Source: DAIDKA01 sp036267975
Lineage (GTDB): Bacteria > Pseudomonadota > Gammaproteobacteria > Steroidobacterales > Steroidobacteraceae
NCBI GenBank assembly: GCA_036267975.1
Contig: DATAVA010000019.1
Span: forward strand, 62,001-126,000
DNA: 64,000 bases
Direction of reading: 5' to 3'
The notes beneath the pieces are model-generated. The model was not told the origin of the DNA, made no database searches, and was given only the letters and a program-made list of their open reading frames with translations. The first letter of the stretch is position 1, and each line of letters opens with the position of its first letter. The position numbers and the translations under genes were made by a program. Positions 24,180 to 32,985 of the stretch are shown here, piece by piece.

Positions 24180-26069
24180 TCACAGGTGCAGCGCCCGCGC
24201 GACGAATGATTTGCGAACCCGCGTGCGCGGCACTGGCGTATCGAACCAATCGCGTACATCGAGATCGAGGCCGATACCGTGCATGTAGTTGTACAGGGCT
24301 TTTTTCAACGCGGCGCCGAACACATCGTGATCGATGCCCGTCGCGTCCGTGAAATTGATGTCGTTGCTGGCGAAGCTGGGGTCGGGCGGTGGATGCAGGG
24401 TCACCCCGTAGGCCTCCGGGTGCTTGCCGACGGGTGAGTGCACCGTGCAGGTGAAGCGATGAAAAAAGCCGGACTGGATGCAGCCGGCCGCGAACAGCTG
24501 ACGCACGTATTCCAGTGCATCAACCGTATCTTGCGCAGTCTGCGTGGGGAAGCCGTACATCAGGTAGGCATGCACCAGGATTCCGGCGTCGGAAAAGGCG
24601 CGCGTCACCCGCGCGACCTGTTCAACCGATACGCCTTTTTTCATCAGCTTCAGCAGCCGATCGGAGGCCACTTCGAGGCCGCCGGTCACCGCGATGCAGC
24701 CGCTGTCGGCGAGCAGCTGGCACAGATCCGGATTGAACGATTTTTCGAAGCGGATGTTGCCCCACCATGAAATATCGAGCTTGCGCGCCAGCAGCGCCTT
24801 CGCCAGTGATTTGAGGGCCTTCGGCGGTGCGGCTTCGTCGACGAAATGGAAGCCGGTCTGCCCGGTCTCATGAATCACGGTCTTGATGCGATTGATCAGC
24901 ACATCGGTCACCGCCAGGTCGTACCGTGAGATGTAATCCAGGTTCACATCGCAAAAGCTGCACTTCTTCCAATAGCAGCCGTGGGCAACGGTGAGCTTGT
25001 TCCAGCGCCCGTCCGACCACAGCCGGTGCATGGGATTGAGCATGTCGAGCAGTGACAGGTAGTCATTGAGCGGCAAGCCATCGTAAGTCGGCGTCCCCGT
25101 GTCCGAGAGCGTGATATCGGGTTCGGTATGATCGACGTAACGATCGCGGGTATAGGTGCGCACCAGCCGCGTCGCCGGACGCTTGTTTTGCAGGTGCTCG
25201 ATGAGCGCGAGCAGGGGGCGCTCGCCCGCATCGAGCGTGACGAAATCAAAGTACTCGAAAACCCGCGGCTCGTGCATCGCGCGCAGTTCGGTGTTGCAGT
25301 AGCCGCCGCCCAGTACGGTGACGGTGTCCGGTCGGTGCTCCTTGATCGATTGCGCCACGCGAAAGGCGCCATAGACATTGCCCGGAAAGGGCGCCGTGAT
25401 CAGTACCAGCGTCGGCTCGTGCTGCGCCAGCGTCGCGAGCGTCAGGGTGTGCAGGCAAGCGTCGACCAGGCTGCGCGGTGCGCGCAGGGCCGCATGCAGC
25501 TGATCGAACGTCGGCTGACTTGCGGCAAGCGACTCCGCATAGCGCACGAACTCGAAGCGCGGATCGACGGCATCGCGAATGACATCGCCGAGATCATTGA
25601 GATACAGGGTCGCAATGTGTTTTGCGCGATCCTGCAGGCCCAACGCGCCGAAGGCCCACTCGAGCGCATCGCTTGCATCGGCGGTCCCGCCGCCATAGTC
25701 GAGTGATACGAAGCGCGGACCCTCCGGCAGGTAATGCCGGTTGGCGATGCGGTGGGCGAGACTCGGATCGCGGCCCTGCAAGAACCGGACGACCCCCGCA
25801 ACGGTGCTGCGGTAGACCTCGAAGTGCTCCAGAAAGAAACCCACGACCGGCGTGCGTTGTCGGGGCGACAGCGCCTGCACCGGTTCGCGTATCGCGAGCA
25901 GCCCTTCGGGGCACAGCAGCGCCAGGGCCACGCCGATCGACAGGTCCGCCTGTGCGGCATCAAAGTGCCGTGAGCGCAGGAAGCCGGTGAGGTACGCCGT
26001 GGAGGGATACGGCGTGTTCAGCTGTGTCATCGGCGGGATGATCGAGAGGATGCGCAGGGTCTCGGTCAT
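24180..26069 (-). CDS. B12-binding-domain-type radical SAM protein
   Basis: A 629-residue radical SAM enzyme. The N-terminal part has the Rossmann-like segment of B12-binding radical SAM proteins (LVLITAPFPGNVYGAFRVAQSI, TVTVLGGGYCN, DAGERPLLALIEHL) but not the DxHxxG cobalamin motif. The 4Fe-4S motif is HGCYWKKCSFCD (Cys365, Cys370, Cys373), a C-x4-C-x2-C spacing seen in this branch. It continues with GFHFVDEAAPPKALKSLAKALL and TGGLEVASDRLLKLMKKGV, then YLMYGFPTQTAQDTVDAL. Monocistronic; the substrate cannot be inferred. Confidence 0.88.
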   Translation of the reverse strand: MTETLRILSIIPPMTQLNTPYPSTAYLTGFLRSRHFDAAQADLSIGVALALLCPEGLLAIREPVQALSPRQRTPVVGFFLEHFEVYRSTVAGVVRFLQGRDPSLAHRIANRHYLPEGPRFVSLDYGGGTADASDALEWAFGALGLQDRAKHIATLYLNDLGDVIRDAVDPRFEFVRYAESLAASQPTFDQLHAALRAPRSLVDACLHTLTLATLAQHEPTLVLITAPFPGNVYGAFRVAQSIKEHRPDTVTVLGGGYCNTELRAMHEPRVFEYFDFVTLDAGERPLLALIEHLQNKRPATRLVRTYTRDRYVDHTEPDITLSDTGTPTYDGLPLNDYLSLLDMLNPMHRLWSDGRWNKLTVAHGCYWKKCSFCDVNLDYISRYDLAVTDVLINRIKTVIHETGQTGFHFVDEAAPPKALKSLAKALLARKLDISWWGNIRFEKSFNPDLCQLLADSGCIAVTGGLEVASDRLLKLMKKGVSVEQVARVTRAFSDAGILVHAYLMYGFPTQTAQDTVDALEYVRQLFAAGCIQSGFFHRFTCTVHSPVGKHPEAYGVTLHPPPDPSFASNDINFTDATGIDHDVFGAALKKALYNYMHGIGLDLDVRDWFDTPVPRTRVRKSFVARALHL

Positions 26070-26340
26070 TCAGAAAGTATATCCCAGCGAACGGGTACGG
26101 GACCTTTGCGGGAATCGGTCGACCGTGCCGCCTTCGCGACGCCCGTGCGCGCCAGCCATCGAGTATAGGCTATTGATTGTAAAGGTTTATATCACTCCAA
26201 AATAGGGAATCGAATGCCCGTCAAAAGCACTCTGCGTTGCGCGGCTGCGCGCACGCACGGCGTGGCGCGGCGGTATGCACCGTGAGGGAATGCAGTGTAG
26301 ATTCCGCAACGACTGTAAAAGACCACAAAGAAGGGTGCCA

Positions 26341-27741
26341 ATGGCCTTCAGTTCCAAGGCAGCATCGCTCGCACTGAGCCTGCTGCTCGGACTCACGCTC
26401 TGCACGACCGCGCTGGCGAGAGACGATGCGGCACGGCTCGCCGCGCTGAAATCCCGCGTGCAGTCGATGGACGCAGAGACCACTTACGTCGAGGCCATCA
26501 CCCAGATCCAGACGCTGGGCCGCGCCTTCGGTTACTACACCGACAAGGGCTACTTCGGCGAGGCGGCTGATCTGTTCACCGATGACGGCTCCTTCCAGTG
26601 GGGCGTGGACGGGGTGTACAAGGGCAAGGCCCATATTCGCGAGCTGCTGACCCGTCACGGTGGCGGCAGCATGACCGACGGTCCCGGGCTTCCCTTCGGG
26701 CGCCTCAATCTGCGCATGCAGCTGCAACCGGTGGTCACCGTGGCCGCCGACGGCAACAGTGCGCATGCGCGCTGGCGCGAATGGGGCCTGCTCGGTGAAT
26801 ACAAGAAGTACGCGACCTGGGGCGACGCCATTATTGAAGACGACTACGTGAAGGACAACGATGTGTGGAAGATCGCCACTCGTCGGTACTTTCTGAACTT
26901 TGAGGCGCCCTACCAGGGCGGCTGGGCATCACTGAAGCCGGTGAGCGGCAATTGGCAGTCAGATGTCGCGAAGAGTTTTCCGGCCGACGCTCCCGCGCCG
27001 GTGCAGTATCAACCGTTTCCGGCCGTATTTGTGCCGCCCTACGACTATGCCGATGGTACGCTGCGGGCCATCCGGAGCCGGGCGCCCTTTGATGCGCCCA
27101 AGCGTCCCGATGATGCGCTGGGCAAGCTGGAGGCACTGGCGGATGCCAAGGAGTTGCAGCTGGCACGCGCGCATTCGGTGCGTGCGATCGAGAATCTGCA
27201 GGCGATGTATGGCTACTACATCGACAAAGGGCAGTGGCGGCAGGCCGCCAGCCTGTTCAGTCGCGATGGTACCTACGAATTCGGCCAAAGCGGTGTCTAC
27301 GTCGGCAAGGCTCATGTCGAGCGCGCCCTGTCGCTGATGGGCCCGCCGGGGCTCGAGGCAGGCCAGCTCAACAACTATGTGATGGCGCAGCCCATCATCA
27401 ATATTTCCGACGACAATCGCACCGCGAAGGCGCGCTGGCGTAGTGATGTGGAACTGGCGCGCGACGGCAAGGGCCGCTGGGGCGGCGGGGTGTACGAGAA
27501 CGAATACGTAAACGACAAGGGCACCTGGAAATTCAGCAAGCTGCATTACTACGTCACCTTCTGGGGTGACTACGATCTGGGCTGGCAGGCCAAGCCGTAT
27601 CCGATGGATCCGCCCAGTACCACCATTGCGCCCGACCGGCCGCCGACCCTCGTCTATCAATCATTCCCGAAGCTGCACATCGTGCCGTTTCACTACAACA
27701 ATCCCGTGAGCGGCAAGCCCACTCCAGGCGAGCAGGAGTAA
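26341..27741 (+). CDS. Secreted protein with two NTF2/SnoaL-like domains
   Basis: A 466-residue exported protein (signal MAFSSKAASLALSLLLGLTL, cleavage near ALARDD). Two NTF2-like units lie in tandem: FGYYTDKGYFGEAADLFTDD with GVYKGKAHIRELL, and MYGYYIDKGQWRQAASLFSRD with GVYVGKAHVERAL. Each unit is followed by a tail: YQPFPAVFVPPYDY after the first and YQSFPKLHIVPFHYNNP after the second, ending in VSGKPTPGEQE. AAGAAGGG and ATG 26341 set the start. First gene of a three-gene operon. NTF2 folds can be binding or isomerase/dehydratase-like; I see no decisive catalytic set. Confidence 0.82.
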   Translation: MAFSSKAASLALSLLLGLTLCTTALARDDAARLAALKSRVQSMDAETTYVEAITQIQTLGRAFGYYTDKGYFGEAADLFTDDGSFQWGVDGVYKGKAHIRELLTRHGGGSMTDGPGLPFGRLNLRMQLQPVVTVAADGNSAHARWREWGLLGEYKKYATWGDAIIEDDYVKDNDVWKIATRRYFLNFEAPYQGGWASLKPVSGNWQSDVAKSFPADAPAPVQYQPFPAVFVPPYDYADGTLRAIRSRAPFDAPKRPDDALGKLEALADAKELQLARAHSVRAIENLQAMYGYYIDKGQWRQAASLFSRDGTYEFGQSGVYVGKAHVERALSLMGPPGLEAGQLNNYVMAQPIINISDDNRTAKARWRSDVELARDGKGRWGGGVYENEYVNDKGTWKFSKLHYYVTFWGDYDLGWQAKPYPMDPPSTTIAPDRPPTLVYQSFPKLHIVPFHYNNPVSGKPTPGEQE

Positions 27742-27745
27742 GGCC

Positions 27746-28501
27746 ATGCGCAAATCGGTCGCGAAGTACTGCACCCTGCTGTGCGGCCTGCTGCTGACGA
27801 TCGCGCTGACGTCCCTGTCGGCGGCGGCACAGGCCAACAGCCATGATGCCAATGAGCTGCAGGGCATCGAGAAGCAGTTGAACGGCCTGGGTGATCGCAT
27901 CCAGCGGCTGCAGGATCTGACGGATATCGAGATCGTGCAGGACGCGTATGGTTACTATGTCGACAAGGCACAGTGGCACTATCTCGCGGACCTGTTCGCG
28001 CCGGATGCCACGCTCGAAATCGGCGGCAAGGGCGTTTTCCTCGGACGCGCGCGCGTGTTCGAGTACATGCACGTCGGGCTCGGACGCTTGGGCCCGCACG
28101 ATGGCTCGCTGATCGACCACCAGCAGTTCCAGTGCCTGCCTACGATCAATCCGGATGGCGTGAGCGGCGCGATCCGCTGCATTGCCTTCGTGATGAGTTC
28201 GGGCGGCTGGGGCCACAACTACTACGAGGACCGCTTCGTGAAGCTGAACGGCGTGTGGCAGTTCAGGAAACTGCGCGGCCCGTTCAACATGTACTCGGGG
28301 TATAAGGTCGGCTGGCTCGACAACACTATTTTGAACACCACGCCCGAGAAGTGGCCGCCGTATCCGGACCTGCCACCGAGCGTCCTGTATATGACTTTTC
28401 CGAATTACTACGTCGAGCCTTATCACTACCCCAATCCGGTAACCGGAAAACCGATGCCAACGCCGAGTCCGAGGGCGGGCGGTTTGGCGTTTGGGCGGTA
28501 G
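27746..28501 (+). CDS. Secreted NTF2/SnoaL-like protein, single domain
   Basis: A 251-residue exported homologue of each half of the preceding gene. Signal peptide MRKSVAKYCTLLCGLLLTIA ending near AAAQANS, then a short coiled-coil stretch (LQGIEKQLNGLGDRIQRLQD), then one NTF2 unit (DAYGYYVDKAQWHYLADLFAPD, GVFLGRARVFEYM). The tail YMTFPNYYVEPYHYPNPVTG has the same pattern as the upstream protein's tails, and a proline-rich end follows. Four bases separate it from the upstream stop, so it is translated from the same mRNA. Confidence 0.8.
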   Translation: MRKSVAKYCTLLCGLLLTIALTSLSAAAQANSHDANELQGIEKQLNGLGDRIQRLQDLTDIEIVQDAYGYYVDKAQWHYLADLFAPDATLEIGGKGVFLGRARVFEYMHVGLGRLGPHDGSLIDHQQFQCLPTINPDGVSGAIRCIAFVMSSGGWGHNYYEDRFVKLNGVWQFRKLRGPFNMYSGYKVGWLDNTILNTTPEKWPPYPDLPPSVLYMTFPNYYVEPYHYPNPVTGKPMPTPSPRAGGLAFGR

Positions 28502-28537
28502 GGCGCGACCATCAACCGCAGCAGATCAGGGGGCCAT

Positions 28538-29656
28538 ATGTCTATAAAGGAACCGTCCATGAAATCGACCGAAATCGATCAGGAACCGAGTGATCGGCGC
28601 CAATTCTTAGGAAGACTGGCCGCAGGCGCGGGTTTGCTCGCCGCGCTCGGCGCCAGTTCCGCCGCTATTGCACAGCAGGCCGGTGGTCAACCACCGCAGC
28701 CGCCCCGGGGGCCGCGGCCCCCACCGCCGCCAGAGCCGGCGGTGTCACAGCTGCCGCCGATGCGCGACGTAAAGGGCAAGACCGCCTACATCACGGCGTC
28801 ATCCGATGGCATCGGCTTGGGTATCGCCCGCGCCTTCTCGAATGCCGGCATGAATGTGGTCATCGGTTACCGCAACGAAAAGCGCCTGGCGCAGGCGCTG
28901 CCGCTGTTTGCCAAAGACGCACCGGTCTTCCCCGTCAAGCACGACGTTGTCGGGCACGATGGCTGGGTACAGTTGCTCGAGGCCGTAAAAGGCAAGTACG
29001 GCAAGCTGCATGTGGTTGTGAACAATGCCGGTATCAAGACGTTCGCAAAGGCGAGCGAGTCAAGTGCGGAAATCTGGCAGCAATCCATTGATGTCAACTT
29101 CGGTGCGATCTATCACAGCGTCAATGTGATCCTGCCGCACATGAAGGAACATGGCGAGGGCGGCCAGTTCATCACCACGGCGTCGATGAGCGGACTGCTC
29201 CCGGCCGTGACCGCCGGCATCTACACCTCGACCAAATTCGCTGCGGTCGCCATCATGGAAGCGCTGCGCATCGAGCTCGAAGGCACGAACATCGGCACCT
29301 CCGCCTTCTGTCCGGGTGGCGTCAGTACCGACAACCAGCCGCCGGGTTCGCGTCCGCCACCGCCGCCGCTCCCGGACGGGCGTCCGCGTCCTGCCTTCAA
29401 TCCGCTTTCGACGATGAACCCGCTCGAGGCCGGCGAGCGCGTGTTGAACGGCATGCGCAATAACGATCTATTCATCCTCTCGCATCCGGAGTTCAGGGCC
29501 GGGATGGCGGAGCGTTTCAACTCCATTCTTCTGTCATGCCCGGACGAGGCCTTCCCGGCGGAACGCCTGCCCGGCGAAATCCGCACGCGGCACACCGGAA
29601 TTTATCCGCGCGAAGTCGTGCATCGCATGCAGAAGCGCGACTCGTATCGGACCTAG
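28538..29656 (+). CDS. Short-chain dehydrogenase/reductase with a Tat signal peptide
   Basis: A 372-residue SDR with an N-terminal twin-arginine signal (SDRRQFLGRLAAGAGLLAAL, cleavage near AIAQQ) and a proline-rich linker (PPRGPRPPPPPEPAVSQLPP). The SDR core is complete: TASSDGIGLGIARAFSNAGM (cofactor loop), NNAG, the catalytic Ser region TTASMSGLLPA, and Tyr/Lys in YTSTKFAAVAIMEAL. A second Pro-rich insert (PPGSRPPPPPLPDG) comes before the C-terminus. Tat export would let the folded enzyme carry its nucleotide cofactor to the periplasm. ATG 28559 with AAAGGA upstream is an alternative start that keeps the signal. Third gene of the NTF2 operon. Confidence 0.87.
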   Translation: MSIKEPSMKSTEIDQEPSDRRQFLGRLAAGAGLLAALGASSAAIAQQAGGQPPQPPRGPRPPPPPEPAVSQLPPMRDVKGKTAYITASSDGIGLGIARAFSNAGMNVVIGYRNEKRLAQALPLFAKDAPVFPVKHDVVGHDGWVQLLEAVKGKYGKLHVVVNNAGIKTFAKASESSAEIWQQSIDVNFGAIYHSVNVILPHMKEHGEGGQFITTASMSGLLPAVTAGIYTSTKFAAVAIMEALRIELEGTNIGTSAFCPGGVSTDNQPPGSRPPPPPLPDGRPRPAFNPLSTMNPLEAGERVLNGMRNNDLFILSHPEFRAGMAERFNSILLSCPDEAFPAERLPGEIRTRHTGIYPREVVHRMQKRDSYRT

Positions 29657-29665
29657 TCGCGCCGT

Positions 29666-30316
29666 TCAGGTCCGCCCACGGCGCACTACCGCTGCGTCGT
29701 GGGCCTTGACCCGGCTGCGATGAGCCGCCTGCTTCGCCCGATTGCCGCACGCGGCCATGCTGCACCAACGTCGCCCGTGCCCGCGTGTATGGTCCGCAAA
29801 CAGCAAAGTGCAGGTAGGGCCTTCGCACGCCTTCACGTGCGCGAAGTTCTCTTCGCAAACCAGCTGCGCCAGGATCTCGCCAATCGGCAGCAGCAATGAT
29901 TCCGGCGATGTCCAACGTCGCGAGCGCTCCAGATTCAGAACCGTTGTTGCTCCGGTCCCGTGAAGGACGATTTTCGAGAAGCCTTCATCACGTGCGAGTA
30001 GCAGGTTCAACGGTGCAAGCGCGCCCAGATCCGCCGCTTCGAGCGGGCCGCCTTGGTGCTCGCGCACGAAGCTCCTGAACCATTCGCGCAGGCTGCGTGC
30101 CTGAGCCGCCAGCCGATCAAGTTCACCCGGCATTGCACGATTGCGCATCGCCGCGAGCACTTGCGCAGGCACCAGCTGCGCCTGTTCCAGCCACGCTAAC
30201 AAACCCTCGCCATCGTCGATCCAGTCGATCGGGACGTCGACGGGCGTGGCCACTGAATTGAGGAAATCCAGGCCGCGACTGTCGCCGACGAACATTGCGG
30301 GAAATTGCTGAGACAT
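29666..30316 (-). CDS. CGNR zinc-finger protein (ABATE domain), putative transcription regulator
   Basis: A 216-residue protein with an N-terminal helical ABATE-type domain (GLDFLNSVATPVDVPIDWIDD near the start; REWFRSFVREH) and a C-terminal zinc finger, HVKACEGPTCTLLFADHTRG followed by RWCSMAACGNRAKQAAHR. The CGNR tetrapeptide and its four cysteines are intact. Such proteins are probable DNA-binding regulators of stress or catabolic genes. It is divergent from the hydrolase/SDR genes at 30501, the likely targets, and convergent with the NTF2 operon. Confidence 0.9.
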   Translation of the reverse strand: MSQQFPAMFVGDSRGLDFLNSVATPVDVPIDWIDDGEGLLAWLEQAQLVPAQVLAAMRNRAMPGELDRLAAQARSLREWFRSFVREHQGGPLEAADLGALAPLNLLLARDEGFSKIVLHGTGATTVLNLERSRRWTSPESLLLPIGEILAQLVCEENFAHVKACEGPTCTLLFADHTRGHGRRWCSMAACGNRAKQAAHRSRVKAHDAAVVRRGRT

Positions 30317-30500
30317 AGAGCCAGCTCCAATTGGTATGGAAAATAACCTGCTTAATCTGCATTGACAAGTTACTTTGCGGGCGATAACCTCCCTAACATG
30401 GTGGATGTGGTTATGTAGTTTTCAAGTGAACCGGCGCTGCTCGGCTTGGACTGCGGCCCGCTTGGAGCGTGTAAAGGAGCGGCAGGTGAGGGGAAACACG

Positions 30501-31184
30501 ATGATCGTGGTATTGGTACCGGGCGCCTGGGCGGACGGATCGAGCTGGGCAAAGGTGATCTCGGCTTTGCGCCAAAAGGCCATCAAGGCAGTTATGGTCG
30601 CGCTCCCGCTGACGACGCTTGCGGATGATGTCGCGGCGCTCGAGCGCACTTTGGACCGGATGGAAGGGCCGGTCGTACTCGTGGGCCACGCTTATGCCGG
30701 GGCCGTCATTGCCTTAACGCGTAACCCGAAGGTCAAGGCACTCGTCTATGTCGCCGCGCTTGCGCCGGCTGCGGGAGAAACTGTCGCAGATGTTTTCTAT
30801 CGCAACGAGCCGCACCCGCAGGCGCCGCATTTCGCTCCGGACCAGCACGGCCTGATCTGGCTGCCCGAGAATGCCTTTGCCGAGGCCTTTGCCCAGAATG
30901 CGAGCGCTGAAGAGCAGGCGCTGCTGGCCGCAGTTCAGCGTCCCGGTCGAACGCCCGCTGTGGCTGGACGCACCGAGTTGGTATCTGGTGGCCGAAGCGG
31001 ATCGCATGATCGCCCCCTCTACCCAGCGCTTCATGGCCCAGCGCATGCATGCGCGCGTCAGCGCCCATCCCGTCGATCACACCCCGAGCGTCACCGCAGC
31101 AGCTTGCGTCGTGGACTGATTGACGTGGCCGCGCGCGAGTTGCGCGCCCAGCTATTTCCTCAAACCGCAGGAGTATCACCATGA
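30501..31184 (+). pseudogene. Alpha/beta hydrolase gene with two compensating frameshifts
   Basis: From ATG 30501 (SD GAGGGG) the frame reads MIVVLVPGAWADGSSWAKVI and has the nucleophile elbow VVLVGHAYAGAV, as in small esterase-like hydrolases. After LLAAVQRP, at the CCC near 30942-30944, an extra base shifts the frame. The conserved continuation (VERPLWLDAPSWYLVAEADR, then HPVDHTPSVTAAACVVD with the catalytic His) lies in the +1 frame until about 31116. One lost base there restores the first frame (LIDVAARELRAQLF). The frame stays open, so a full-length protein could be made, but with about 57 foreign residues and no catalytic His. The stop overlaps the next start (ATGA). Confidence 0.8.
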
Positions 31185-32038
31185 CCGAAATCAAATACCG
31201 CACCGCGGATGTCGATGGCTTCAAGATCTTCTATCGTGAGTCAGGTCCGGCGTCGGCGCCGAAGCTGCTGTTGCTGCACGGCTTCCCCAGCTCCAGCCAC
31301 ATGTTCCGGGACCTGATCCCGCTGCTGGCCGATCGCTTCCACATCATCGCGCCCGACCTGCCCGGTTTCGGGCTCTCGGACATGCCGCCCCGGACGCAGT
31401 TCAAGTATACCTTCGACAATATCGCCGCCGTCATCGAGCGTTTTACCGAGGTGGTCAAATTCGACCGCTTCGCAGTGTATATCTTCGACTACGGCGCACC
31501 GACCGGCTTGCGGATCGCAACCCGGCATCCCGAACGCGTTACTGCGATCATTTCGCAAAACGGCAACGCCTACGAGGAAGGGCTGAGCGATGGCTGGAAT
31601 CCAATCCGCGCCTACTGGCAGGATCCGTCGTCGCAGAACCGCACGGCGCTGCGCGCCTTTCTCGCGCCGGATGCGACTCGCTGGCAGTACACTCATGGCG
31701 TGGCCGATGAAGCCGCGGTGTCACCGGATGGCATCGCCCTCGACAACTTTTATCTCGCGCGCCCGGGAGCCGATGAGATTCAGCTGGACCTGTTCGGCGA
31801 CTATCAGAGCAATGTGGCACTCTACCCGGCCTTTCAGGCCTATTTCCGCAGGCACCGGCCGCGTTTGCTCGCCGTTTGGGGCAAGAATGATCCGTTCTTT
31901 CTGCCGCCGGGTGCCGAGGCCTTCAGGCGTGATATTCCCGAGGCGGACATCCGCTTCATCGACACCGGTCATTTCGCCCTCGAAACTCACGCGCCGGAAA
32001 TCGCCCGAGCCATCCGCGAATTCCTTCAGGAGAAATGA
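31181..32038 (+). CDS. Alpha/beta hydrolase, haloalkane dehalogenase/epoxide hydrolase-like
   Basis: A 285-residue hydrolase with the HGFPSSSHMFRDLI oxyanion motif, DLPGFGLSD and an Asp nucleophile in the elbow VYIFDYGAPTGLR. A Ser-type enzyme would have GxSxG; Asp at this place points to the dehalogenase/epoxide hydrolase branch. WGKNDPFF supplies the acid and DTGHFALETH the catalytic His. The four-base overlap with the damaged hydrolase upstream and a one-base gap to the SDR downstream make it part of one operon. The specific substrate cannot be decided. Confidence 0.9.
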   Translation: MTEIKYRTADVDGFKIFYRESGPASAPKLLLLHGFPSSSHMFRDLIPLLADRFHIIAPDLPGFGLSDMPPRTQFKYTFDNIAAVIERFTEVVKFDRFAVYIFDYGAPTGLRIATRHPERVTAIISQNGNAYEEGLSDGWNPIRAYWQDPSSQNRTALRAFLAPDATRWQYTHGVADEAAVSPDGIALDNFYLARPGADEIQLDLFGDYQSNVALYPAFQAYFRRHRPRLLAVWGKNDPFFLPPGAEAFRRDIPEADIRFIDTGHFALETHAPEIARAIREFLQEK

Positions 32039-32039
32039 C

Positions 32040-32810
32040 ATGCCCACGTCAGTCGCGATTGTTACGGGCGCCAGCCAGGGAATCGGCTTCGCCACCGCCG
32101 TGCGGCTCGCGCGCGATTTCGGTTCCCTTGCGTTGGTTGCCCGTAATCGGGTCAAACTCGAAGCAACCGCAGCCGCGGTCAAAGAGGCTGGCGCCGAACC
32201 ACTGATCATCGATGTCGACCTGGCCGACCGCGCGTCCGCCAGGAAAGTCATCGAGCAGACGCTCGCGAAATTCGGGCGCATCGATGCCTTGCTCAACATC
32301 GCCGGCGCCGTCCCGCAAATCGACCTGTTCGAAATGACGGATGAGCAGTGGGACGCCGGCATGGCGCTGAAGCTGCACGGCGCCCGCCGCCTGACCATCG
32401 AGGCATGGCCGGCGTTGAAGGCCGCGAAGGGCTCTGTCGTGCTGATGTCGGGAAATTCCGCGGTTTTCCCGAAATCGCCCTATGCAGCGGTGGGCACGAT
32501 CAACGCCGCGGTCATAGCCCTTGCGAAGGCATTCTCGGACCGGGGAATTGCCGATGGCGTGCAGGTGAACAGCGTGCTGCCCGGCGCCGTGATGACCGGA
32601 CGCCGCCGATCCTACCTCGAACATTGGGCTCCGCTGCATGGCATGACCGTGGCAGAGGCCACTGACGAATTCCCACATGAGGCCGGAATCGCGCGCTACG
32701 GCACCCCGGAGGAGATTGCCGAACTCATGGCGTTCCTGGTTTCACCCGCCGCGCGCTGGATGACGGGCTCAATGGTTCGAATGGATGGAGGAGAGGTCAA
32801 ATCGATTTGA
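32040..32810 (+). CDS. SDR-family protein with altered active site
   Basis: Short-chain dehydrogenase fold of 256 residues. The cofactor loop TGASQGIGFATAVRLAR is intact, and NIAG stands for the NNAG motif. A Ser sits in VVLMSGNSAVF. The tyrosine motif reads PYAAVGTINAAVIALAKAF, so the lysine of Y-x3-K is replaced by glycine. The C-terminus FLVSPAARWMTGSMVRMDGG is of the usual SDR form. The start ATG 32040 comes one base after the upstream stop. It may be a non-canonical reductase or an inactive paralogue. Confidence 0.85.
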   Translation: MPTSVAIVTGASQGIGFATAVRLARDFGSLALVARNRVKLEATAAAVKEAGAEPLIIDVDLADRASARKVIEQTLAKFGRIDALLNIAGAVPQIDLFEMTDEQWDAGMALKLHGARRLTIEAWPALKAAKGSVVLMSGNSAVFPKSPYAAVGTINAAVIALAKAFSDRGIADGVQVNSVLPGAVMTGRRRSYLEHWAPLHGMTVAEATDEFPHEAGIARYGTPEEIAELMAFLVSPAARWMTGSMVRMDGGEVKSI

Positions 32811-32850
32811 CGAATCCGCCGCTGCCGCGGCGAGCAGATTGATGCCGAGA

Positions 32851-32873
32851 AATATCTTTTGATAGCAGATATT
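32851..32873. promoter_or_regulatory. Perfect 7-bp inverted repeat, putative operator
   Basis: AATATCT (32851-32857), nine bases, AGATATT (32867-32873). The palindromic arms are perfect and lie in an AT-rich patch about 115 bases before the MDR gene at 32986. The size and spacing suit a dimeric regulator site. No regulator gene is adjacent, the nearest being the CGNR gene at 29666. Confidence 0.5.
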
Positions 32874-32985
32874 CGTTTGCCCAAAATAGGCCCCTGGACG
32901 AATGGAAGCCAAGGAGGCCTAATTCGACGTAGAGTGAGGCCGATGCCTCCCTGCAGTTTCCCGACCAGATTCAAGGAGTGAGTTC

